A DNA stretch of 64,000 nucleotides, taken from positions 12,710,001 to 12,774,000 of the forward strand of contig OZ316891.1 of NCBI GenBank assembly GCA_973895155.1, given 5' to 3'. Made by a program: the position numbers and the translations under genes. A model generated the notes under the pieces. The model saw nothing but the letters and a program-made list of their open reading frames with translations, did no database searches and was not told the origin of the DNA. Positions 12,419 to 23,340 of this stretch are shown here, piece by piece. The stretch's first letter is position 1. The number at the start of each line of letters is the position of its first letter. The DNA comes from Marsupella aquatica (lineage: Eukaryota; Marchantiophyta).

Positions 12419-15386
12419 TAACAAGGCCCACGACATCAAAATTGCCAACCCAAATACCCCAATTCTTGGAAATCATCCATGCAGATGTTTGCGCCAATTA
12501 ACCCTCCAAGCGGACCTTTCCGCTACTTTATGGTATTAATCGATGCATCCACTAAATGGTCAAACGTGACCCTGTTTTCAACGAGGAACATGGTTATGCC
12601 TCGTATTTTGGCGCAAATCTTGCGCGTGAAAGCACAATTCCCAGATCACCCCATTAAGAAACTAAGGGTGGACAATGCAGGGGAATTCATATTCAAAACA
12701 TTTGATGACTTTTGCACATCACTTGACATTGACATACAATATCCTGTACCTCACGTGCATTTTCAGAACGGATTAGCTGAAGCTGTCATTAAACACCTTC
12801 AGTTAATTGCACGTCCACTACTAATGCAGTCAAAACTCCCCGTCTCAGCATGGGGACATGCCATATTATAGGCTAATGCATTAATCCAATACCGCCCATC
12901 GGCTTTTAATATCTATAGCCCATACCAAATTGCTAATGGTATTAAACCTGACCTATCCCACCTTCGTTCATTTGGATGCCAAGTAATGGTCCCCATTACT
13001 CCACCCAAACGAACCAAGATGGGACCCCAACGACAGTTGGGGATATACATCGGATTCGACTCTCCGTCCATAATCCGATATATGGAGCCTACAACTGGCG
13101 ACGTCTTTAAATCTAGATTCCTAGATTGCCATTTTGATGAACACGTTTACCCATCATTAATAACCCCTAAACACCCACAACCACCTTTGGAGTGGGAAAG
13201 ACATTCGCCATTTTGGCAAGACCTTCGAACCAACCAAGGGGAGAAAGAAGTTCAAAGAATTTTACAACTCCACAAGATTGTGGAAGAACTTCCCGACGCT
13301 TTTGTCAATACATCACAAGTTAGCCGCTCACATATTCCAGCTGTGAGAGTACTTGCTCGCATTGAATTATCAAATGAGCCAGCAAGTACATCCCAACCTC
13401 ATGCCAAACGCGGCAGACCCTTGGGATCAAAGGATAAACAACCAAGAAGGCGCGGTTCATCTATACCACCTTCACCTGATGTCGATCATAACGAATCCAC
13501 AACTCATGAGGAGATTTCTATCCACTACGCACACACCGGTGCGATGTGGGATAGGAATACTACTTCAATGGATGATATTTTTGCATTAATGGTGGCAACA
13601 CATATCACAGACGAAACACCCAAACCAATATCCATATTAGAATGCCAAAACAGACCAGATTGGCATGAATGGCAAAAAGCTATAAACGGAGAATTAGATT
13701 CCCTACTAAGCAGACACACTTTTGGCCCAGTCGAGCCAACACTGTAAGACGTACACCTCATTGGCTACAAGTGGACATTCGTCCGCAAAAGAAATGATAA
13801 AGTCCAAGTTGTACGCTACAAAGCACGTCTGGTAGGGAAAGGATTTACCCAACAACTGGGAATTCATTACGATGAAACTTACTCACCGGTTATGGATAGC
13901 ACAACATTCCGATACCTTATCGGATTTGCCATTTTCCACAAACTAGCTACAAATGCGACAACTGGATGTTGCGACCGCAAATCTATATGGAACTTTAGAC
14001 ACTTGTCTATACATGCGATCACCTCTCGAGTTGGAGCAACGTCGCCGAGCCCTAGCTCAAGGCGCTAAATTGCATATCCCATATTTACATAAGATTATAA
14101 CACAATTATCTCAAGTTACACCTTATGTGTCATCTACACATGTAACTCATAATAACGACACCATTGTGTCAACCGTACGGAATACTCGTCGTGGACTAGC
14201 TATCCGCGTGTTGAAGGCATTATATGGCCTGAAACAAAGTGGTAGAGTATGGTGTCAAAGATTTACTGATGAAATGATTGCCATGGGTTTTACCCATGAT
14301 GCAATAACCCCATGTTTATTTAATAAACATATGGATGACGAATATGTCATCGTTTCTATCTATGTTGATGACTTAAACATATTTGGGACATCCCAAATTA
14401 CCGAAGATACAATTACTCGTCTTAAATCAACATTTGAGATGAAAGACCTTGGACATACAAACTTTTGCTTAGGATTACAACTGGAGATCTTACCTACCGG
14501 CATGATGCTCCACCAAACCACACAAACCGAAAAGATCCTAAAATAGTTCAATATGAACCTAGCACACCCATTGACGTCACCAATGGTTGTACGTTCATTA
14601 GAAAACACCACTGATGTTTTTCGCAAGCGTGAAGAACATGAACCAATTTTAGGACCAGAAACTCCGTACCTTTCTGCGATAGGAGCATTAATGTATTTAG
14701 CAAATCAAACAAGACCAGACATTGCATTTGTAGTTAACTTACTAGCTAGACATAGTGCAACTCCCACAGCCAAACACTGGAATGGAGTTAAGCACGTATT
14801 TAGATATCTACGTGGAACCACCGATACCGGGTTATTTTACCCATTCGGTGCAAACCACGAGCTCATAGGATATGCGGATGCCGGATATCTCTCCGACACT
14901 GATACCGCAAAATCCCAAATTGGATATGTCTTTACCATAGGGGGTACCGCTTTTTCTTGGAAAAGCGTGAAACAGAACCTAACAGCAACCTCATTGAATC
15001 ACTCAGAAATCTTAGCTCTACATGAGGCTAGTCGTGAAGCCGTTTGGTTACGATCCTTTATAAACCACATCAACACCAAATGCGGCCTACCACCACTAAC
15101 GAAGCCTACTAACATTTTTGAGGATAACGCAGCATGTATACAGCAGATCACAAAAGGATTCATCAAAGGCGATCGCGTGAAACATATCGCTCCAAAGTTT
15201 TTCTACACTCACGAGTTACATGGAAAAGAGATCAACATTTTGCAGATTTCAAGTGCAGACAATTGTGCGGACCTCTTCACCAAATCACTACCACCATCAG
15301 TTCATCACCGACACTGCCAGGTGATTGGACTGCGGAGCGTGCGACGCATGATGACCGTGGAAGCTGCTACTCCACATGACGATTGA
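12419..15386 (+). pseudogene. copia element 1 integrase, reverse transcriptase and RNase H
   Basis: Broken pol. Integrase motifs: GPFRYFMVLIDASTKW, RVDNAGEF and NGLAEAVIKHLQLIARP (12479-12871), then an in-frame TAG (12869-12871) and the integrase C-terminus GPQRQLGIYIGFDSPS from 12986. Reverse transcriptase: GYKWTFVRKRND after a TAA at 13745-13747, KARLVGKGFTQQ, then a frameshift near 13945, LYGLKQSGRVW and the catalytic YVDDLNIFG (about 14361-14387). A TAG at 14544-14546 separates the connection domain. RNase H is open from 14553 to 15386 (SQIGYVFTIGGTAFSWKS, FEDNAACIQQI, NCADLFTKSLP). At least five lesions are seen. Several active-site residues survive, but no complete polyprotein can be made. 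Confidence 0.9.
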
Positions 15387-15697
15387 TACTACTAATGACA
15401 TGACGCTGACGACCTACTGTTGAGACAAATATTAAAGCTAGATTTACTATAGTATCTGACTTTATTTAATATTGACATTTATTATGACGAGGACTGTTAG
15501 GTTGCACTCTTTTTCCTTTAGCACTCATATTTTTCTCTGCTACACTGGTAGAGTTTTTATTAAGCTAGAGTTGATAAAGGTTTTTTAACGAGGCAGTCTA
15601 CCTCGCTTGTACTTATATCATGTATTTCCTATGAACATGATATAATAGGTATAGTCTATGTTGTCTATATAGTTGTCACTATATATCCAAAGGGGAG

Positions 15698-15810
15698 TGT
15701 TAGACTCTACCTCTGGCCGGACGACCGGACCAGCCGGTCACCCGACCAGACTATATGTACCCTCCTCATTCATGACTATTCACATGCTCATTGACATTCA
15801 TTCTATACTA
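15698..15810 (+). repeat. 3' LTR of copia element 1
   Basis: Starts TGTTAGACTCTACCTCTGG directly after the purine tract and ends TTCTATACTA, followed by the target duplication CCTCC. It carries CCCTCCTCATTC where the 5' LTR has CCCTCATTC. Confidence 0.92.
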
Positions 15811-15815
15811 CCTCC

Positions 15816-16789
15816 CAAGTTTTTAAATCTTATTTATAAAGTGCTAACCCCAAGCTAAAGTTGGGCTCTAGTGTAGGTTTCTAGAGTGAAGCCTTTAGAC
15901 TATAACTCTATGGCCCACCATGTGGATAAAAATATTCATGGGTATCATTTATGTCAAAGGATGATCATGGAAGTCATGGTTTCTATTTACATTCAAGGAA
16001 TGTGCATTCAGGCTTGTGTTACTTAAAGGGGCTAGCATGTAATCTCTCTTGGACTCTATGGGTGAATGAAATTTACTTTTTGAAGGGAAAAACAAAATGA
16101 ATTAACCAAAGTTTTATGCACTGTTTTCATTTCTACAAAGTACATTGTGCCAATGTCAAAGCTTTACAAAGGAAGCAAATAATGAAAAGAAAAACCCTCT
16201 AATGGCCCCTATTCAGGGCAGAGTGATGGCCCCTGCTCGCTTCTGTGAAAGCACAAAAGGTGACGATCATGTCTCCTCTATTATATTGCATTCGTTTTTA
16301 ACGTATATTTTATTTTAAGTGAAAAGCAACGGTGCACCAAATGAGTGGAGCGCCAACTCTAGCACCAAATGAATTCAACCTCCAACTATCTGTTTGTGGT
16401 TTAATTCCTCTCTGTGTGTTGCAGCCCATTACACGAGCTCAAATCATTTCAATATTGTGTCATTGAGTAATGCGTCTCATTAGCTACCAAACTTAGGGTC
16501 TAGTTCTATTGCATAAAGAAGGATTGTGGGACAACAGACACACTTCTCCCAGGAGTCAAGAATTAGCCTCCGGTCACATTAACTTATCATAACAGTTACG
16601 ACCATCATTCGTTTGTTCATAATTGGATTGAGAAATACACCCACAAAACGTTGAGCTTGGTTTCCCAAAATAATTAGCAACTTCACTCATTTCTTTATTA
16701 CGAAGCGCATGACAAGGTTTTCCATTTTTTGTCATAAAGTTGGTCAAAGCCATCCTATATTCTCCAGGAAGTGGGGAAGGGGAAGCTTC
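15816..16789. other. Spacer downstream of copia element 1
   Basis: No gene or RNA is recognised. A short stretch near 15870-15910 (TTCTAGAGTGAAGCCTTTAG) resembles the repeat words of the minisatellite at 20447-20840, suggesting shared repeat ancestry. Otherwise nothing is seen. Confidence 0.4.
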
Positions 16790-17271
16790 AGATGAGACTG
16801 ATTTGAGTGGAGCCAGTGGAGCTGAGTGCCGACAGCATAATCACTGCCTGATTGAAAGATGCATGAAAATGACACAAACTTCCAAATCTTGTCATGCATC
16901 TATGCCTATGATCTCACCTTTGGAGAGCCTCTTACGACTCACCTCTAAAACCCACGGAAAGAATGCACTCCTGACGTCCAGCGCTGTACTAGATCCATTG
17001 GAGAGAGAAACGCGATTTTCCAAATTCTGCTGAGAACTGAAGCACCGCATGTGTTTCTCCTGAAATGGTTCAGCTCCTCCTGACAGAACTGTGAACCTGA
17101 GCTCATTCAGCAAGCAAGTTGTGTACAACTGTAGGCCAGTGAAGGGCTGGACTTGCAAGGACCCACTGATGATTACTTCTGGTACACTCGGCGTTGTCGA
17201 CGTTGGTTTGAGTTTAGGATCATTGGAAACAATTTGGGCTGTTCCAGAAGAAGCAGTCGCTGGATTTCCTT
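16790..17271 (-). CDS. Possible unrecognised minus-strand exons upstream of ThiM
   Basis: On the minus strand an open frame without stops runs from just after a TAA at about 17272 down to a strong donor (GAG|GTGAGTCG) near 16945, and after a Y-rich acceptor ending ATCAG near 16850 the same phase continues to a stop near 16790. The predicted peptide has Thr/Ser/Pro-rich and hydrophobic parts (VIISGSLQVQPFTGLQLY, RSAFFPWVLE). I do not recognise it, no start codon was found, and it may be chance. If real, it would be transcribed divergently from ThiM. Confidence 0.18.
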
Positions 17272-17620
17272 AGGGAAGAGTGTTTGATGGCTGGACTACT
17301 GTAGGACTGCAGTGGTGGAGTGATGAGGGTGTCGTTCACAGCGACAGAGTACAGTACATTGGCAAGTTCAGTGAATGAGTAGTGCATTCGTTGAATGCTT
17401 CTATGGTGATGAAGATTCTGAGAAGCAAAGTTGACCAACAATAACAAAGCGGGAAATTATTGTTGGTGTTTGTTGCAGGTCTGGTCCTGGGGAAGATGCG
17501 GTGGAGTGTGGTGCTCGGTGGGCCTGTCAGCTGACAGTGCTGATCGAAAGAGCGTTAAGTCATATCACCTTCGATATTGGTTAGAGTGGGAAAGAGTTTC
17601 ACAAGGTTGGTGAGAGAGGC

Positions 17621-19265
17621 ATGGCAAGTTTTCGGGAGTTCAGTCGAACGGAGAGCTGGGGAGCAGAAGCATGGAAAGCGTTGTGCAAAGTGAGGGAGAC
17701 GGCTCCACTCATCCAATGCATCACCAACTTTGTGTCCATGGATATCATGGCTAACTCCCTTCTGGCCGTGGGGGCTTCTCCAGCCATGGTCCACGCTATC
17801 GAGGAAATATCAGAGTTCACTTCACTGTCTGCAGCTCTGTGTATAAACATTGGCACTCTCTCGCCCGACTGGATATTCTCCATGAAAGCCGCCGCTGTTA
17901 GGGCAAACGAGTGTCACAAGCCGTGGGTGTTGGATCCGGTTGGAGTGGGTGCTACGCGATTCAGGACCGAGAAATGCATCGAGCTGATCAACCTCAAGCC
18001 AGCAGTTATTCGAGGAAATGGGTCGGAGATCATGGCTGTTGTCTCAGCAAGCATTAAGCCTACCAAGGTAAGGGCTCTATGCCTCCAAGTCCGGAATGTC
18101 GGTCCTGTTGCTGTTTGCGAGCGTGCCCTTCCCTTGGGTGGAATGATGGTCAGGACTGACTGGCTCCTGGAGGGAACTTTGGACCATTTGCAAGGCACCT
18201 AGCCTTGATGGGACAGGGTAACAGTGTGGGTTTGGTGACGAGGGCCAGGAGTCTCTCTCCTATGCGTCCGTGGAAGGGAAACCCATGTACAGCTCGCTTG
18301 ACTTCCCTCGATTTCCAGAAATCTATTGGTTACATCTCAACATGTGCTCTGAAAATTCCTGGGAACTATAGATATATTTTTTTCTGAGCGTGTCCTGCAG
18401 CTTCGAGTGTGGACGGAAGAAACGTCAGAAATATATATTGATCGATGACGAAATGTGCCATGGGACATTGTTTGTCACCTGAGAGACAGACCTCTTAATT
18501 TGGGTCTTTCGTAATTTCTCAGGTCATCCCTTGTGATTAGAGATTTAGAGTGGACCAGTCGATTTCCACATATGATGCTTTGCCCCCCACCCTTCCGAAG
18601 CTGCTGACCGATAAAGAAAGGGGAAATTAGAAGGGATAGGATAGGAGGCTTGAACATTACTTTATGCATGCCAGACCTTCTAAAAGGCGGGGCCAGTCAG
18701 TGTCGATAAAGAGTGGTGTCAGTCAGTTAGAACGGTGCATGTAGTGAAAAGGACTGAGAACTGTGTCCACCCACCTGATTTGGAGAAGATGTTGATGCAA
18801 GAGATATGAGTGGGATGATCTGAGCTCAAAAGTGGTCCTCAGGCGATGTGATTAACGGTGGCATTGTGTGTGTAGGGAATGGATGGTGTACACTCTTCAA
18901 CAGACGCATTGGAAGCTGCGAAGGAGCTAGCTCGTGCCGCTCAGACGATTGTGGCAGTGACGGGAGCTCTAGATCTTGTTACTGACGGAAGGCGTGTGCT
19001 GGGTGTGAGCAATGGTGTTGCCTTGATGCAGCGAATCACAGCAACGGGTTGTGCAGTGACAGCCCTGATTGCTGCTTTCGTGTCAGTGAATCCGAACCGA
19101 ATTGTCGAGTCTACGGCAATTGCCTTAGCTCTGTTTGGATTAGCAGGTGAACTTGGAATGGAAAAGGCCAATGGACCTGCCTCATTACGGGTGAACTTGA
19201 TTGACTGTTTGCATATGCTGGATGAGCAGCAAGTCATGACCAGAGTCCGGATAGCTGAGGTTTGA
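17621..19265 (+). CDS. THIM: Hydroxyethylthiazole kinase (ThiM), two exons
   Basis: Exons 17621-18067 and 18876-19265 join in phase through a GT-AG intron of 808 bases and encode 278 residues, the usual length for the family. The enzyme phosphorylates 4-methyl-5-(2-hydroxyethyl)thiazole with ATP, salvaging the thiazole half of thiamine. Family features seen: PLIQCITNFVSMDIMANSLL and AVGASPAM near the N terminus (substrate pocket), INIGTL, PWVLDPVGVGATRFR, the N/S-E motif GNGSEIM near residue 137, and the ATP/anion-hole motif ITATGCAVTALIAAF in exon 2 with the conserved Cys. ATG 17621 has a good context (GGCATGG) and gives the expected N terminus. The gene stands alone with more than 1.5 kb of spacer on each side. 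Its intron contains a TPP-aptamer-like sequence close to the 3' splice site (separate entry), which would suit feedback control by the pathway's end product. Confidence 0.92.
18711..18812 (+). promoter_or_regulatory. Candidate (possibly degenerate) TPP riboswitch aptamer in the ThiM intron
   Basis: Seen: the intron has GTGGTG (18712-18717), then CTGAGA (18754-18759), 13 bases, and ACCTGAT (18773-18779). In known TPP aptamers the two invariant pyrimidine-pocket motifs are GGGGUG...CUGAGA and ACCUGAU, with about 12 bases between the last two. GGTG at 18714-18717 can pair with CACC in the spacer, as in helix P2. Downstream, TTTG (18779-18782) can pair with CAAG (18798-18801), closing a loop ending in GATG, comparable to the P4/P5 region. 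Against: the usual UAAUGCCAGCG core is not conserved, and P1 is not clear. The site ends about 65 bases before the 3' splice site. It is either a diverged or decaying aptamer, or chance. Confidence 0.3.
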
Positions 19266-20446
19266 CTCGTAGGGTTGCGAAGAAGCCTAGATTCAGCCTG
19301 CAAGTAGGATGTGGTCTCACAGCTGATTATTACACTTCAAATGCAGCTACCATGCAACCAAAAACAGTAGGGTACGGTTTGGAAAGCGAAATCTGATGTT
19401 TGCATGGTATACATCAGCGCACCAAGGTCATCTCTTATAAGAAATAGTGTTGAGGGCAGAGCTGAGACGATACATTGAGGGAATTTGACACGAGCAGAAG
19501 GAGCCTCCTTTCCATTTAATAGTTCACCTCTTGAATGGACTGTATGATAAATTGTGCTTCAGCGAGGTGTTGTACGCATATTAGTTGTGACCATATCCGC
19601 CTACAACGCAAACGTGTACTTGTAACCTTGCAACACAAACGCAGAGTCGGTTCGACTTTCATCTGCAGTTGACGGTGGAAACTCTTGTCCAGTACAAGAT
19701 AAGTTCCGAGAATTGCATGCCGGGAACTATTTGTATGATTTGTGTGGTGTTGGGAGCCGGACCTATTTGTGGTTTGGTCTTCGTCATGTGCCATAATGTC
19801 TCTTGGTAGCAAACCCTTTGTCTTATTTTGTCTTGTCATATCCAGTGACATTTGTAATTGGAAAATTTGTGTTCGAGACTAAAAGTTTTGTGAGTGTACT
19901 CGTCCCAGTAATCCCATAGCTGAAGTAGAGCCGGTGCTTCCAGTGGCTGTTATGAATTGTTGTCTATGAAGAATGGCTTTATGCTATCATTACTTGTTTA
20001 AACTCACTCCTGGTTCTCTAGGTTAGTTGGGTTCCCACAACTGTTTTACTCTTTCATTGTGGACTGCTGGCTTTTCCGTTCTTGTAGTTTACTGCGAATA
20101 ATCTCTCTGGTAGATCTTGAATACATCATCTGAATTTGACGATTGTTGGCCTGTGAAATCTTTGTTCTTTGGACTGGATTCTAATCAATTTCTGGGAATT
20201 TTCAAACTTTTCCAAATGTTCGTAGCCCTCAGGCATGGAGCCCACTGAGTGAAGTATTTTCACGACTAGGGATAAGTGCTTCCTAAATGTCAAGTTAGAA
20301 GACAAACCAGATGGTGGCTCCTTTCTGCAGACATGCCTCTGAGCTCGTTTGAACAAATTTGCACATCTACACGAAGGAGACAATATGCTTTAGTTTCTTA
20401 AAGAGTTAGATTGATAGTTTTGATACTTGACATTCACTGCTACTTT
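19266..20446. other. ThiM 3' flank and spacer
   Basis: The first few hundred bases after the ThiM stop probably form its 3' untranslated region. No further gene, RNA or element boundary was recognised on either strand. Confidence 0.4.
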
Positions 20447-20840
20447 CTAGAGTGACATTCCTTGTAATAATCTTACTAACAAAGTAAGCTAACTGTCCAG
20501 GCTACAATCTAGAGTGACATTCCTTGTAATAATCTTACTATTCCAGGCCACAAGCTAGAGTGGCATTCCTGGTAATAATCTTACTAATAAAGTAAGCTAC
20601 TTTCCAGGCTACGATCTAGAGTGACATTCCTTGTAGTAATCTTACTAATAGAGTGCGATGGAAAGCACTTTCCAGGGCTACTGTCTAGATTGAAGCCTCC
20701 AATAAGGACAAAGCCTCTAGACTATAACCCTAAATAGATTGAAGCCCTCAATGAGGACAAAGCCTCTAGACTGTGAACCTCAATAAGGACAAAATTGACC
20801 GAAGCTCTCAAGAAGGGCAAAGCCTCTACATTCTACAATG
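20447..20840. repeat. Two adjoining minisatellite arrays
   Basis: The word CTAGAGTGACATTCCTTGTA followed by ATAATCTTACTA starts at 20447, 20509, 20555 and 20615, with unit lengths of 46-69 bp because of internal indels. From about 20684 a second array takes over, built on TTGAAGCCTCCAATAAGGAC and AAAGCCTCTAGACT, with roughly four degenerate copies to about 20840. The shared CTAGA word suggests the second array grew from the first. Confidence 0.75.
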
Positions 20841-23340
20841 TAATCCTCAATAAGGACAAAATTGACCGTGATTCTAAATAAGGTTAAAACTGAAAGTGTT
20901 AAAATTGAAAGTGCTGGAGGCACACAAAATGGGGAAATAGTATAGAACTCGTTTTTCTGCAAGATTTTCTTTTGTCTTCATATGTATTTATGGGTAACTA
21001 GGCTAATTACTGATCTCTAAAGCATCACTAGTAAACAAATCATATTATTTAACATTACAACCAAATAAATAGGTCTTCCCCATTTGGAAGACTCTCTGGA
21101 GAAGTGTTCAAGAGAAGAGTGACGACCCCTTACTACTTTTAGGGGCTGCGGTGAGACAAAAATGACCTTGCAAAGAAATTCCTTAGTATTCATGTTCCTC
21201 GATGACTTGCCCCAGTCCCGCTTTTCTGCCTGCACCCAAGCTTTCAGTTATGTTCCCATAGTCATGGTCTAGAGCCTTCACTCTACACAATAGGCCTGGA
21301 GTGACTTCCCCTCAATTCTTGTTTCCTGCTTGCGCCTCCGCTTTCTTATGCCCCCGAAGTTGTGGTTTAGAGCCTTTGTTCTAGACAATAGGCCAGGAAG
21401 TAACTTTCCATTGAGACTACAGTTATAGAAGAGTGGCAACTACCAGCTGTTGGTTTGTAGTCAATTAAAGTGCTCAGAATGGACAAACTTATAGGTTGAG
21501 ATAACTTATTTTTAAATATGAGTTTTGTTGTTTTTTTTGCCCAAAGTTTGTTCAAGATACTAAGAATTTCAACATCATCTCATCCTCTCTCTATAAAAAG
21601 ATAGAAAGATTGGGAGTACAACAATATCTCACCCAAAAACACCTTTCGAAGATGCACACATGGACAAGCGACAGGTGCCCATATGCTTCTGATCATCTTG
21701 TGCCGTATTGTGATTGCAACCTCTCTCTTGTAGGCTTGCTTCTTCCCATGAGGTGTATACCCTGCCTCTACTCCAACTGCTACAACATAATAGCCACTAA
21801 ACTTTTTTCTCTCCAACCTGCTCTCTCATTCTACTTGGAGGGTTAACTTAGTGTATTTTTTAAGATATCATGTAATTTCCTGACCTAATTGAACTACATT
21901 TACTTTTGTGAAAAGAATACTCTATAAGTACTTTGATTTTTCAATGACCTATTTTACCTTATAAAACACATACAGTAAGAAACATTCTCCATACTATGCC
22001 TCCTTTCCTTTATAAAATTTTGAGTGAAGTAGTTTGAACATACTATTTTGACATAGTTGACTCCACAAGCAATTCTATTGCTGGTTCTCCACTCTCTGCT
22101 ATCTTGAGTACTCCTCAGGCTACAATTGCCAATTTGGTTATTAGTGCTTTGTCTCAGAGGCGGTGCTTGCCGCCCTTGTTGTCTCCTTCAAGGATCTTGC
22201 ATACTCCATTGTCGTGGATCCATCACGATACCCCCTTAGTGCAAGAAGGCACCTTGACAAAGGTGGTCATGAGTGGTTGCTGGTAGTACCATCATGAGCT
22301 TCTAGTCAACCTGAGCATACTGCTATGTGTAGCATCGCCAACTATTGCAAGCCAGGAGTTATGATCCCAACTAGATACAAGTTAGGGGCCAGAAATAGGG
22401 GACCAAAGTTGATCTAGGGTTTGAGACGTCCCCATAAGCATTTATGAGTAAAGTACATTTTCTAAGAATCCTCACAAGTCATCAATTGCAATCAATTGAG
22501 ATTCATAGCTGCTCCCACCAGGCCAAGGGACAGGAGTAGCACACAAACACTGATGCATTCAAGCGGAGTAAAGGGATGGTTTGTTGGCTTCCAACTTGAG
22601 GAATAGCTGGTGTGCCACTTTTGCGGCATAACGTTGGATCTATTGTCACTGCCTGTGGGTGACACACCATAGTTTGAGATCCGTAGGTGATCTTAAGAAG
22701 CTAGTGGATGCAAAAATGGGTGATGAGGGCTATCAAGGGGTCCTGCTATTGCCTTTCACCTTTGGTGACACCTGCCAGTCGTCCGTATGGGCCATTCAAT
22801 TATCTCCCCAACTTGTTGCATGTCTTACTTAACTAGAGAATTTCCTTGTCACACTTATCATCTGGAAGATTGATCTGTACAACAAACAAATAATTGACAG
22901 GATTCTCTAGCAAAGTCTTGCTATTATTTGAAGATTGACAAGACAAGTCACAACCCCTAAAGATTTTAACCAATGAGTGATAGTTCAACTGAAAGAAAGA
23001 TGGAATGGAAATCTACACTAAGTTAAACCCCTTAAGGCTTGAGACTCTAAATGTTTTTGTTCAGAATACTCCAATGAGCTTGGAGTGTAGTGCAGGAATT
23101 GGAGATCTCCACATGCTACTTTCTTGCACTACGCTGTGAATTCATTGGCTGCTACTAAGACACATCAGTGTACGGATGAGTGCACCCTTCTAACTTTCAT
23201 CCAACTATGTATTGAGAACAATCCAAAGTTTCATGTTGGATGGCACATAGAATATGCATTCTTATGAGGAATTCTCAAGACAATATGCGCAATTGGACAA
23301 GCATTGCAATATTATCAGAAATTTTATTGGAGTAAGATGG
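20841..23340. other. Spacer, nothing recognised
   Basis: Only short, unconvincing open frames occur. Two related 60-90-base stretches around 21255-21330 and 21335-21400 share the words GTGGTTTAGAGCCTT / ATGGTCTAGAGCCTT and ACAATAGGCC, so a small diverged tandem duplication is present there. No transposon domain or RNA gene is seen. Confidence 0.4.

Larger units (their letters stand above)
9319..15810 (+). mobile_element. Ty1/copia LTR retrotransposon 1 (complete, inactive)
   Basis: The element is bounded by near-identical 110-bp and 113-bp LTRs, flanked by the 5-bp target duplication CCTCC (9314-9318 and 15811-15815), and has the purine tract AAAGGGGAG immediately before the 3' LTR (15689-15697). 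Domain order is gag, protease, integrase, reverse transcriptase, RNase H, which defines Ty1/copia (Pseudoviridae-type). The LTRs differ by one G/C substitution and one 3-base indel, so insertion was fairly recent, yet the coding region has several frameshifts and stops, so this copy was probably mobilised in trans or was reverse-transcribed from an already damaged template. The internal 5' leader is long (9429-10912). The bases just after the 5' LTR (CGTTATCAGCACGAAAGC) are not the usual tRNA-iMet primer site. Confidence 0.95.

Noticed and set aside
19459-19480. CTGAGA motif in the ThiM 3' flank as a second TPP aptamer
   Set aside because: No ACCTGAT partner at suitable distance and no flanking helices.
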